A stretch of DNA of 62,140 bases from positions 1 through 62,140 of the forward strand of contig NZ_WTLH01000010.1 in assembly GCF_011421595.1 (NCBI RefSeq), read 5' to 3'. The notes under the pieces were generated by a model. The model was not told where the DNA came from. It did no database searches and was given only the letters and a program-made list of their open reading frames with translations. The translations under genes and the position numbers were made by a program. This DNA is from Streptomyces sp. YIM 98790. GTDB lineage: Bacteria > Actinomycetota > Actinomycetes > Streptomycetales > Streptomycetaceae. Positions 17,948 through 28,390 of this stretch are shown here, in pieces. Position 1 is the first letter of the stretch. Each line of letters opens with the position of its first letter.

Positions 17948-18814
17948 ATGGCTGGTGGTCAGGGAGTCGGCGCGCCCACGGTGTTGCGGGTGGTGCTCGG
18001 CAGACGTCTGCGGGACCTGCGGGAGCAGGCCGGCCTCTCCTACGAGGAGGCGGCCCGGGCCCTGGACGTCACCCACGCCACCATCCGCCGCATGGAGAAG
18101 GCCCAGGTCGGCCTCAAGGGCCCCTATGTCGAGAAGCTCCTGCGGGTCTACGGCATCACGGACCAGCATGAGCTGGACGCCTTCCTCGGACTCGCCCGCG
18201 AGGCCAACCGGCCGGGCTGGTGGCACCGCTACCGGGACGTCCTCCCGGAGTGGTTCAGCGCCTTCGTCAGCCTGGAGGCCGAGGCCAGTCAGATCCGGGC
18301 CTATGAACCCCACTACATACCCGGACTGCTCCAGACCGAGGCGTATGCCGCGGCCGTGCTCCGCGCCGGCCAGCCGCACGTGCCCCGCGAGGAGATCGAC
18401 CGGTTGGTCGCCCTGCGGCTGGCCCGCCAGGAGCTGCTGGAGCGCAAGGAACCCCCGCTGCTGTGGGTCGTGATGGACGAGACGGTGCTGCGCCGCGGCA
18501 TCGGCCGGCCCAACGTCATGCGCGCCCAGGTGACCAGGCTCATCGAGGCCAGCCAGTCCCCCCATGTCCGGCTCCAGATCATGCCCTTCGCCGCGGGTCT
18601 GCATCCCGCGATGTACGGGCCGTTCCACCTCTTCCGGTTCCCCGTCCCCGAGCTCTCCGACGTCGCGTGCGCGGAGAACCTGGTGGGCGCCGCGTACTTC
18701 GACCAGCGCGACGACGTGTCGGCATTCCGGGAGGCACTGGACCGGATGTGCGCGCAAGCCGCGCCGGTGCACCGCACTGAGGCCCTCCTCAGTGCTCTTC
18801 GCAAGGAGATCTGA
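17948..18814 (+). CDS. XRE-family regulator with DUF5753 sensor domain
   Basis: This 288-residue DNA-binding protein has an N-terminal helix-turn-helix_31 type domain (about residues 15-70; LRDLREQAGLSYEEAARALDVT). A DUF5753 domain follows (about 100-285; RAYEPHYIPGLLQTEAYAAAV, QIMPF, HLFRFP). This is the WhiJ-like group that in streptomycetes controls development and antibiotic genes, usually with an adjacent DUF397 protein antagonising it. The downstream DUF397 gene starts three bases after its stop. The intergenic region with the divergent ATPase gene (17815-17947) probably holds its operator. Confidence 0.92.
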   Translation: MAGGQGVGAPTVLRVVLGRRLRDLREQAGLSYEEAARALDVTHATIRRMEKAQVGLKGPYVEKLLRVYGITDQHELDAFLGLAREANRPGWWHRYRDVLPEWFSAFVSLEAEASQIRAYEPHYIPGLLQTEAYAAAVLRAGQPHVPREEIDRLVALRLARQELLERKEPPLLWVVMDETVLRRGIGRPNVMRAQVTRLIEASQSPHVRLQIMPFAAGLHPAMYGPFHLFRFPVPELSDVACAENLVGAAYFDQRDDVSAFREALDRMCAQAAPVHRTEALLSALRKEI

Positions 18815-18817
18815 ACG

Positions 18818-19054
18818 ATGGATCGCATATACAACGGCATGCCCGCCCGTCATCTCGGCACGGAGGGATGGCACAAGCCATGGAGCGGGGGCAACGGCGG
18901 GAGCTGCGTGGAAGCGATGCGACTGGCCGACGGCCGGGTGGCGTTCCGGCAGTCCAACGACCCCGACGGGCCGGCTCTCATCTACACCCACCACGAGATC
19001 GCCCGGTTCATCGCGGGCGTCAAGTCCGGCGACGCCGATTTCCTCCTGGTGTGA
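18818..19054 (+). CDS. DUF397 protein
   Basis: This 78-residue protein has the DUF397 signature: W-hydrophobic-SGGNGGSCVEAMRLADG, VAFRQSNDPDGPAL, and a C-terminal FIAGVKSGDADF. DUF397 proteins bind and modulate the XRE/DUF5753 regulator encoded just upstream, as in the whiJ system. Translational coupling is likely from the three-base gap, and AAGGAG precedes the ATG. Confidence 0.93.
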   Translation: MDRIYNGMPARHLGTEGWHKPWSGGNGGSCVEAMRLADGRVAFRQSNDPDGPALIYTHHEIARFIAGVKSGDADFLLV

Positions 19055-19151
19055 GCGCCACGGAGCGGCGGCCGCCGAACCCGGCGGCCGCCGCCCGGCC
19101 ACCGAGCCCGCTCCCCAGCACCCACCGACCTCCCAGAGACGGAGCAGCCTC

Positions 19152-19955
19152 GTGACCGACCAGGGCTTCAGCCCCGATCAGATCGACACCACCCGGCCCC
19201 ACCCGGCCCGGATGTACGACTACTACCTGGGCGGCCAGGACAACTACGAGGCCGACCGCATAGCCGGCGACCGTCTGCTGGCGCTCACCCCCGATGTGCG
19301 GATCAGCGCCCGCGCCAACCGGGACTTCCTGGCCCGGGCCGTGCGCCACGCGGCCCGGGAGGGCATCCGGCAGTTCGTCGACATCGGCACCGGCATCCCC
19401 ACCTCGCCCAACACCCACGAGGTGGCGCACGCCGTGGACCCGGGGGCCCGGGTGGCCTATGTCGACAACGACCCCATCGTGGGCGTCTACGCCGACGCCA
19501 AGCTGCTCAACACCGCCAACACCGGCTTCTTCCTGGCCGACCTGCGGGACCCCGAGGCCGTCCTGGAGCACCCCACCCTGGGCCAGTTCGTCGACTTCTC
19601 CCGGCCGGTGGCGCTGATGCTGGTGTCGGTGCTGCACTTCATCACCGACGAGGAGGACCCGGCGGGCATCCTGCGCGCGCTCACCGGCGTGCTGGCGCCC
19701 GGCAGCCGGCTGCTGCTCAGCCACGCCACCGGTGACTTCCACCCACCGGAGATGACCAAGGCGGGGCAGGCGGTCTACAAGAACGCCACCGCGCAGCTCA
19801 CCCTGCGCCCGCACGCCGCGATCCTGCGCTGCTTCGACGGCTTCGAGCTGGAGGAGCCGGGCCTGGTGCAGACCCCGCTCTGGCGGCCGGACGGCCCGGT
19901 CGGCCAGGAGCTCAAGGGGGTCGCGTCCTACGCCGGGGTGGGCGTCAAGCGCTGA
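19152..19955 (+). CDS. SAM-dependent methyltransferase (Methyltransf_19 / DUF574)
   Basis: This 267-residue protein has the family's opening RPHPARMYDYYLGGQDNY and a SAM-binding motif FVDIGTGIPTS (about residues 76-86). A ribose-binding acidic residue lies in VAYVDNDP (about 100-107), followed by MLVSVLHFI and a C-terminal VASYAGVGVKR. This family is abundant in Streptomyces, often next to XRE/DUF397 regulators, and its substrate is unknown. The GTG at 19152 follows GGAG, 97 bp after the DUF397 gene, so cotranscription is plausible. Confidence 0.92.
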   Translation: MTDQGFSPDQIDTTRPHPARMYDYYLGGQDNYEADRIAGDRLLALTPDVRISARANRDFLARAVRHAAREGIRQFVDIGTGIPTSPNTHEVAHAVDPGARVAYVDNDPIVGVYADAKLLNTANTGFFLADLRDPEAVLEHPTLGQFVDFSRPVALMLVSVLHFITDEEDPAGILRALTGVLAPGSRLLLSHATGDFHPPEMTKAGQAVYKNATAQLTLRPHAAILRCFDGFELEEPGLVQTPLWRPDGPVGQELKGVASYAGVGVKR

Positions 19956-19973
19956 CCCCGCGGCGGACCACGG

Positions 19974-20016
19974 GGCCCTTCCGGAGAGCCGAACGCGCTG
20001 CGGCGCCGGAAGGGCC
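19974..20016. terminator. Bidirectional terminator
   Basis: GGCCCTTCCGG (19974-19984) pairs perfectly with CCGGAAGGGCC (20006-20016) around a 21-base loop, between convergent genes ending at 19955 and 20149. Confidence 0.82.
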
Positions 20017-20096
20017 GGTCCCGGGGGAGGGCGAGGGAACCGGAGTGCGGCCCTCCGGTTCCCCCCTCCCCCTCCTTCCTCCTTCCCGCCCTCCTC

Positions 20097-20123
20097 TCCC
20101 TTGCTTCCCTTGCTTCCCTTGCT
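20097..20123. repeat. Three tandem 9-bp repeats
   Basis: TCCCTTGCT occurs three times without change in a pyrimidine-rich stretch between the terminator and the 3' end of the GH2 gene. Confidence 0.85.
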
Positions 20124-20148
20124 GTTCCCGCGCCCGGTGCCCGGGGGC

Positions 20149-23155
<3,007 letters not shown>

Positions 23156-23269
23156 AGATCGTCGTCGGCCTGCCCGGCAAGGTGGTGTCGGTGGCGGGTT
23201 CGAATGCGGAGTATCAGTGCGTCACTTATGGCGGCTTGTGTCGTTCGTCCTGGTGAAAGCGTGCATTCG

Positions 23270-23311
23270 TTGACATGGACGCGACTTAAGAGTGTTACGC
23301 GCGGGTAACAC
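23270..23311 (+). promoter_or_regulatory. Promoter with overlapping palindrome for the SGNH lipase gene
   Basis: TTGACA (23270-23275) is followed after 17 bases by TGTTAC (23293-23298), a likely -10 box. That box lies inside a near-perfect 20-bp palindrome (23292-23311) with arms GTGTTAC and GTAACAC around a six-base spacer. An operator over the -10 and start site points to repression. The regulator is not encoded nearby. Confidence 0.65.
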
Positions 23312-23350
23312 CACTGCACCACCTTCCACTTCAGCCAGCCAGGAGGCTCA

Positions 23351-24163
23351 ATGAGGCTGCGCCGCTTCACGAAGGCCGCTGCCACCGCAGCGCTCGCCCT
23401 CGGCATCACTCTGGGCGGCACCCTGTCCGGTTCCGCACATGCCGCCGGAACCCAGGCCGCGGAGCACTACGTTGCCCTCGGCGATTCGTACTCCTCGGGC
23501 GTCGGGGCGGGGAGCTATGACCCGGCCAGCGGTGACTGCCGCCGCAGCACCCGCGCCTATCCGGAGCTGTGGGCGACGGCCCACTCCCCGGACTCGTTCT
23601 CCTTCACCGCTTGCTCCGGCGCCCGCACCACGGATGTGATCAACAGTCAGCTCGGGCCGCTGGACGCGCAGACCACGCTGGTCACCATCAGCATCGGCGG
23701 CAACGACGCGGGCTTCGCCGACACCATGATGACCTGCGTGCTGCAGGGCACCAGCGCCTGCCTGGCCCGCGTGGCCCAGGCCAACGAGTACATCGACAGC
23801 ACCCTGCCCGGCCGGCTGGACGCGGTCTACCGCGCGATCCGCCAGAAGGCGCCCAACGCCCATGTGGTGGTGCTGGGCTATCCCCGCATGTACCAGCTCA
23901 ACGGGAGCTGCTGGCTGGGCATCAGCGAGCAGTCCCGGGCCGCGATCAACGGCGCCGCCGACAATCTGAGCGAGGAGACGGCCAAGCGGGCCGCCGACCA
24001 CGGCTTCAGCTACGGCGACGTCCGGCCCGCCTTCAGCGGACACGAGATCTGCTCCGGCGACTCCTGGCTGCACAGCGTCACCTGGCCGGTCAACGACTCC
24101 TACCACCCCAAGGCGTCCGGCCACTCCGGTGGCTACTACCCCGTTCTGAACGGGCTGACCTGA
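23351..24163 (+). CDS. Secreted SGNH-hydrolase lipase/esterase
   Basis: This 270-residue SGNH (GDSL) hydrolase has a cleavable signal peptide (about residues 1-32, ending SAHA-A). Block I is YVALGDSYSSGVGAG with the nucleophile Ser, and block III is ISIGGNDAGF with the oxyanion Asn. Block V is NDSYHPKASGHSGGY with catalytic Asp/His. Six or more cysteines suggest disulfides. The layout matches secreted Streptomyces lipases such as those of S. rimosus and S. coelicolor. It is exported and acts on esters or lipids outside the cell. AGGAGG precedes the ATG, and a GC-rich hairpin follows the stop (about 24169-24222). Confidence 0.94.
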   Translation: MRLRRFTKAAATAALALGITLGGTLSGSAHAAGTQAAEHYVALGDSYSSGVGAGSYDPASGDCRRSTRAYPELWATAHSPDSFSFTACSGARTTDVINSQLGPLDAQTTLVTISIGGNDAGFADTMMTCVLQGTSACLARVAQANEYIDSTLPGRLDAVYRAIRQKAPNAHVVVLGYPRMYQLNGSCWLGISEQSRAAINGAADNLSEETAKRAADHGFSYGDVRPAFSGHEICSGDSWLHSVTWPVNDSYHPKASGHSGGYYPVLNGLT

Positions 24164-24332
24164 CGTCCCGCCGGGCCGCCGGGCCGCCGGGCGGTCCGCC
24201 GGCCCGGCCCGGCCCGGCGCGGTAGGCAACCCGCGGACGGGGAATGGCGTCTTCAGTACCAGACACCTCTCCGCGGAACCGGACCGGACCGACCGGGCCG
24301 TCCGGACCGCGGCGGCCGGAAGGGAGCCCGAG

Positions 24333-24518
24333 ATGTCCACAGCCGGGAAGATTGCCGTCGGCGGTGTGGCCGCCGGCCTGCTGCTGCTCGTCCTCACCAA
24401 GAGTCTGCTGCTCACGCTGCTGGTCATGGTGGGGGTGCCGGCCGTCGCCTATCTGGCGCTCGACCCCTCCCAGCGCCGGCGGCTGCGCCGGGTCACCCGC
24501 AAGCAGCTGAACCGCTAG
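24333..24518 (+). CDS. Small membrane protein
   Basis: A 61-residue protein with one long hydrophobic segment, or two closely spaced ones (about residues 6-44), and a basic C-terminal tail (QRRRLRRVTRKQLNR). Small proteins of this plan are common in Streptomyces; I know of no assigned function. The ATG at 24333 follows AAGGGAG. It is likely monocistronic between the lipase and a convergent gene. Confidence 0.72.
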   Translation: MSTAGKIAVGGVAAGLLLLVLTKSLLLTLLVMVGVPAVAYLALDPSQRRRLRRVTRKQLNR

Positions 24519-24567
24519 TCCGGGCGGGCCGCCGCCGGAGCGGGCGAGTGCCTGCCCGGCGGCGGTC

Positions 24568-25368
24568 TCAGGCGGCCGGTTCGGGCCGGACGGCCAGGGC
24601 GTCCAAACGCTTCAGCAGGCCGGGCAGCTCCGGACCGCGGCCCACCGGGAACACCTCGCCGGGCTCGTCGTCCAGCAGCACGAAGGCGATGTCGTCGGTG
24701 TGCGCCACCATGCTCCAGCCGGGGCCGTCCGCCCGCAGGGTGCGCACGTCCTGCCCGGCGAAGGCCGAGCGGACCCGGCCGGCCGGCGGCGGGTCGTCCA
24801 GATAGCCGTGCAGCTGCCGGAGCACCTCCTGCACCCCCTCGTGCACCGGCGCGCCCGGCCCCGCGAAGTCCTCCGGGTCCACCTGGCGCCGCCACTGGAA
24901 CCAGTGCAGGGCGATCTCGTCCGCCCCCATCCGGCGCTGGGCCGGACCCCAGGACTCCGGGTCCGGCGGCGCCAGCGGGGTGAAGGCCTCCTCGTCCGGC
25001 AGCGGTTCCGGGTCGTGCGGAGCGGGCAGCCCGCGCACCGCGATCCCCACCGGCACCGGCCAGCCGGGCAGCACTCCGGCGACGGTGCGCTCGTCGGGCG
25101 AGAGGTCGTAGGACATGCCGCAGTCCCAGGCGGCGATGGCGCAGGCGGTGAGCGCCACGTCCTCGGTGGCCACCGTCCAGCGGGCGCCCTGCCCGTCCTG
25201 GCCGAAGAGCAGGCCGTAGCCGTCCTCGAAGGGCTCCAGCCCCAGCGCCTCGCAGGCCTCGGGGAAGTCGTCGCCGAGCACCGCGGGGAAGGCCGCGGGG
25301 GTGAGCAGCGCCGCGGTGAGGACGTAGAGCTCGTCCTCCCCCGCATCCTCCGGTTCGGTTCTGTCCAC
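24568..25368 (-). CDS. Conserved hypothetical cytoplasmic protein
   Basis: This soluble, acidic protein of about 266 residues is not assigned to a family. It starts at a GTG (25368) with GAGGAGG well placed upstream. Visible segments are ELYVLTAALLTPAAFPAVLG, GYGLLFGQDGQGARW, CGMSYDLSPDERTVAGVLPG, DEIALHWFQWRRQVDP and a C-terminal DDIAFVLLDDEPGEVFPVGR. There are no membrane helices or signal peptide. It converges with the small membrane protein gene and is divergent from the conservon genes across a 452-bp gap. Confidence 0.7.
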   Translation of the reverse strand: MDRTEPEDAGEDELYVLTAALLTPAAFPAVLGDDFPEACEALGLEPFEDGYGLLFGQDGQGARWTVATEDVALTACAIAAWDCGMSYDLSPDERTVAGVLPGWPVPVGIAVRGLPAPHDPEPLPDEEAFTPLAPPDPESWGPAQRRMGADEIALHWFQWRRQVDPEDFAGPGAPVHEGVQEVLRQLHGYLDDPPPAGRVRSAFAGQDVRTLRADGPGWSMVAHTDDIAFVLLDDEPGEVFPVGRGPELPGLLKRLDALAVRPEPAA

Positions 25369-25669
25369 CGGCCGCCCTCCTCGCTCCTCCGGTGGCCGCA
25401 CATTAGCCACCCGGCATCGCGCAGTCGAGGGCATCGGGAGGTGACGTTCCCCGTCCGTGCGGCGCTCCGGGACCCCGGCGCCACCTGGGCTGCCGTCCTG
25501 CTCCCGGGGCGGCGGCCCGGCCGCCGGGTGTCCGGTCGCGATGCGCGAGCGGACGGAACCGGTCGGTGTCCGGCGTGCCGCAGACACGACTGATCGACCG
25601 ACCGGACATGTGCGGGCACCTTCCGCCACTCACGGCGACGGCCCCCGGGCGCACCGTAGCGTCCCGGAA

Positions 25670-25711
25670 ATATGGCAGACCTCAACCATATGCATCACGG
25701 ACATGTCCGTG
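25670..25711. promoter_or_regulatory. Two palindromes in the 452-bp gap upstream of the conservon
   Basis: ATATGG-N10-CCATAT (25670-25691) and the perfect 16-mer CACGGACATGTCCGTG (25696-25711) stand side by side in the gap 25369-25820. This gap separates the hypothetical gene from the sensor gene. They lie about 110-150 bp upstream of the sensor start and are candidates for regulator binding. The rest of the gap shows no gene. Confidence 0.5.
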
Positions 25712-25820
25712 CCCTTCGGACATCCGCGCCGCTCCCCGTGCCCGCACCCCGGCGGCCCGGTGCCGGCCCGTGCGCAGCCGCCGCGGCCCGCCGCGGGGAG
25801 ATCCGGGCCGGAGGGTGAGC

Positions 25821-27821
25821 ATGAAGGTTTCCGCGCTGCTCAGGAAGCCGCCGACCGTGCGGCTGCGGATCACCGGCCTGGTCCTCGTCCCGCTCGCCGG
25901 ACTGCTCGCGCTCTGGGTGTACGCCGTGGTCGGCGCCGCCGAGCAGGTCGGCGACGCCCGGCAGGAGCAGGCCGCGGACGCGGGCGTGCGGACCCCGGTC
26001 ACGGCCGTGGTGGACGCCCTGCAGTCCGAGCGGCGGGCCGCCGCCGCCTTCCTCGCCGAACCCGACGAGACGCACACCCGGGCCCTCGGCGACGCCGTGA
26101 CGGCCAGCCGCACCGCGGCCGCCCGGCTGCTGCTGCCGGGCGGCCGGACGGTGGCCGACACCGCCGGCCTGCCCGCGCTGGCCACCTCCCGGATGAACGC
26201 CCTGACCGCCGCCCTGGACAACCTGGCCGCCCTGCGCGACCGGGTCACCAGCGGCGGCGCCCCCTGGCCCGCCGCCTACCGCGGCTACACCTCGGCCATC
26301 GAGGCGGCACTGCGCACCGAGAGCGCCCTGGACGGCGGCCCGCAGCTCCGGCTGGCCGTGGAACTGGCCTGGGCCGGGGAACACCTGGCCCGGCAGGACG
26401 CCCTGCTGACCGCCGCCGCCTGGTCCGGCGAATTCGCCCCGGACCAGCGGGAGCAGTTCGCCGCCGCCGCAGCCGCCCGCCAGGCGCTCCAGCTCACCGC
26501 CACCGCCGACCTCACCGGCCCGCCCCGGGACGCCTGGCGCGAGCTGGCCGGGGGCGGGGCCCTGGCCGCCCTGGCCGGAGCCGAGCGCCGGGCCGCCGCA
26601 TCCGGCGTGACCGCGGCGGAGGAACCCGGCGAGGACGGCGGGACGGGTGCCCGCGGCAGGCGCGAACCGGACACCGGCGAGGTGACCGGCGGCGAGTGGG
26701 AGCAGGCCGCCGCACCCGTCCGGCAGGGCCTGGCCGAGGTGGAGCAGGCCCTGCGCGAATCCGTCCGCAGGTCCGGCCCCGGCGGCCCGCTGGCCGCACT
26801 CACCCGCCCGGCCGGCGCCGCCGCGCTGCTCGGCCTCGCCCTGATCGGGGTCACCCTGGCGCTCACCGTCCGGGCCGGCCGCTCCCTGGTGCGCGACCTG
26901 GCCGGGCTGCGCACCGCAGCGCTGGACATCGCCCGGCGCAAGCTGCCCGGAGCCATGCGGGCACTGCGGGCAGGACAGCCGGTGGACGTGTCCGCCGAGG
27001 CCCCCGAGCTGCCCCCCGCCCCCGACGAGATCGGCCAGGTGCACGATGCCCTGGCCACCCTGCACCGGGCCGCGCTCCGCGCCACCGCCGAGCGGGCCGA
27101 GCTGGCCGGCGGCATCGCCCGCGCCTACGTCAGCCTGGCCCGCCGCAGCCAGGCGCTGGTCAACCGGCAGCTCGCGCTGATCGACGAGATGGAACGCCAC
27201 ACCGCGGAACCGGCCGCACTGGACGAACTCTTCCGGCTCGACCACCTCACCACCCGGATGCGCCGCCAGGCCGAGTCACTGATCATCCTCTCCGGCGCCG
27301 CCTCCGGCCGGAGCTGGAGCCATCCGGTGGTGATGACCAGCGTGGTGCAGGCGGCGGTCGGCGAGATCGAGGACTACCGCCGGGTCGCGGTGCCGGTGCT
27401 GCCCGACGCGGCCCTGGCCGGGCATGTCGTGGCGGATCTCACACATCTGCTGGCCGAACTGCTGGAGAACGCGACCCGCTTCTCGCCCCCGCACACCTGG
27501 GTCCGGGTGTCGGGCGAGCGCACCGGCTCGGACACCTTCGGCTACGCCCTGCGGATCGAGGACTCCGGTCTCGGCATGCCGCCCGCCGAGCTGGAGCGGG
27601 CCAACCGCAGAATCCGCCGTCCGGACTGCCTGGACCTGCTGGAGACCGACCGGCTGGGGCTGTTCGTGGTGGGCCGGCTGGCCGCCCGCCACGGGGTGCG
27701 CGTCGAACTGCGTCCGGCCCCGGGCAGCGGGGTGGCCGCCCTGGTGCTGCTGCCCGCCGGCCTGGTGGCCGCCCCGGTGGAACCCGGCCCGGTCCGAAGC
27801 GGTACCGTGCCTTCCGCATGA
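25821..27821 (+). CDS. cvnA: Conservon sensor, nitrate-sensor-type histidine-kinase-like ATPase
   Basis: This 666-residue membrane sensor has a first helix at about residues 17-37, an extracytoplasmic helical NIT-like domain (about 45-330) and a second helix at about 333-352. A HAMP-like region follows, then a dimerisation segment with LDHLTTRMRR and a GHKL ATPase domain. The ATPase boxes are AELLENATRFSPP (N), IEDSGLGMP (G1) and RLGLFVVGRLAARHG (G2). This is the first gene of a Streptomyces conservon, which normally encodes four membrane-associated proteins resembling an eukaryotic GPCR-G-protein system. The ATG at 25821 follows GGAGGG. Only the second conservon gene follows. Confidence 0.88.
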   Translation: MKVSALLRKPPTVRLRITGLVLVPLAGLLALWVYAVVGAAEQVGDARQEQAADAGVRTPVTAVVDALQSERRAAAAFLAEPDETHTRALGDAVTASRTAAARLLLPGGRTVADTAGLPALATSRMNALTAALDNLAALRDRVTSGGAPWPAAYRGYTSAIEAALRTESALDGGPQLRLAVELAWAGEHLARQDALLTAAAWSGEFAPDQREQFAAAAAARQALQLTATADLTGPPRDAWRELAGGGALAALAGAERRAAASGVTAAEEPGEDGGTGARGRREPDTGEVTGGEWEQAAAPVRQGLAEVEQALRESVRRSGPGGPLAALTRPAGAAALLGLALIGVTLALTVRAGRSLVRDLAGLRTAALDIARRKLPGAMRALRAGQPVDVSAEAPELPPAPDEIGQVHDALATLHRAALRATAERAELAGGIARAYVSLARRSQALVNRQLALIDEMERHTAEPAALDELFRLDHLTTRMRRQAESLIILSGAASGRSWSHPVVMTSVVQAAVGEIEDYRRVAVPVLPDAALAGHVVADLTHLLAELLENATRFSPPHTWVRVSGERTGSDTFGYALRIEDSGLGMPPAELERANRRIRRPDCLDLLETDRLGLFVVGRLAARHGVRVELRPAPGSGVAALVLLPAGLVAAPVEPGPVRSGTVPSA

Positions 27822-27900
27822 CAAGGCGCTCCGGTGGTTGCTCAGCGACGCGCTGTGGGGAAGGCTGAGATCGCAGTCATCTACGAGAACGGGGAACAGG

Positions 27901-28293
27901 ATGGCACGGAGCGCCAGACTCGACTGGCTGCTGGAGGATCTCACGCAGCGTATGCCGCAGGTGCGCCATGTGCTGTTGCTGTCCAGCGACGGTCTGGTCA
28001 CCTCGGCCAGCCGCCAGCTCGACCGGGGCAACTCCGAACGGCTGGCCGCGGTCGCGTCCGGGCTGCACAGTCTGGCCGGCGGGGTGGGCCAGCACTTCCA
28101 GTGCGGCGGTGTGCGCCAGACCATGGTGGAGTTCGACGACGGCCTGCTGCTGGTGACGGCGGCCGGTGACGGCAGCTGCCTGTGCGTGCTGGCCGGTGCC
28201 GAGGCCGACATCGGGCAGGTCGGTTACGAGATGGCGCTGCTGGTCAGCAAGGTCGGCGAGCACATGGGGGTGGCCGCGCGCGAGGCGCTCTGA
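27901..28293 (+). CDS. cvnB: Roadblock/LC7 domain protein (conservon second component)
   Basis: This 130-residue roadblock/LC7 protein (PF03259) starts LDWLLEDLTQRMPQVRHVLLL and has SSDGLVTSASRQLD, GVRQTMVEFDDGLLLVTAA and a C-terminal GYEMALLVSKVGEHM. In conservons CvnB sits between sensor CvnA and GTPase CvnD as a regulator of the GTPase. The ATG at 27901 is 79 bp after cvnA, so the two are likely cotranscribed. Unusually, the expected DUF742 (cvnC) and GTPase (cvnD) genes do not follow; the next gene is a convergent helicase. Confidence 0.9.
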   Translation: MARSARLDWLLEDLTQRMPQVRHVLLLSSDGLVTSASRQLDRGNSERLAAVASGLHSLAGGVGQHFQCGGVRQTMVEFDDGLLLVTAAGDGSCLCVLAGAEADIGQVGYEMALLVSKVGEHMGVAAREAL

Positions 28294-28390
28294 GGCGCCG
28301 CAGACGCCGCCGCCGTGGACGCCCCCGTGCCGGGGCGCGGCCGTCGGGGCCCGGTGCGCCCCGCGCCCGCCGCCGCGCCCCCGGCCCCGG

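Noticed and set aside
15061..18171. A 1036-codon plus-strand open frame
   Set aside because: Antisense to the GH95 and ATPase genes, with biased Gly/Arg/His composition.
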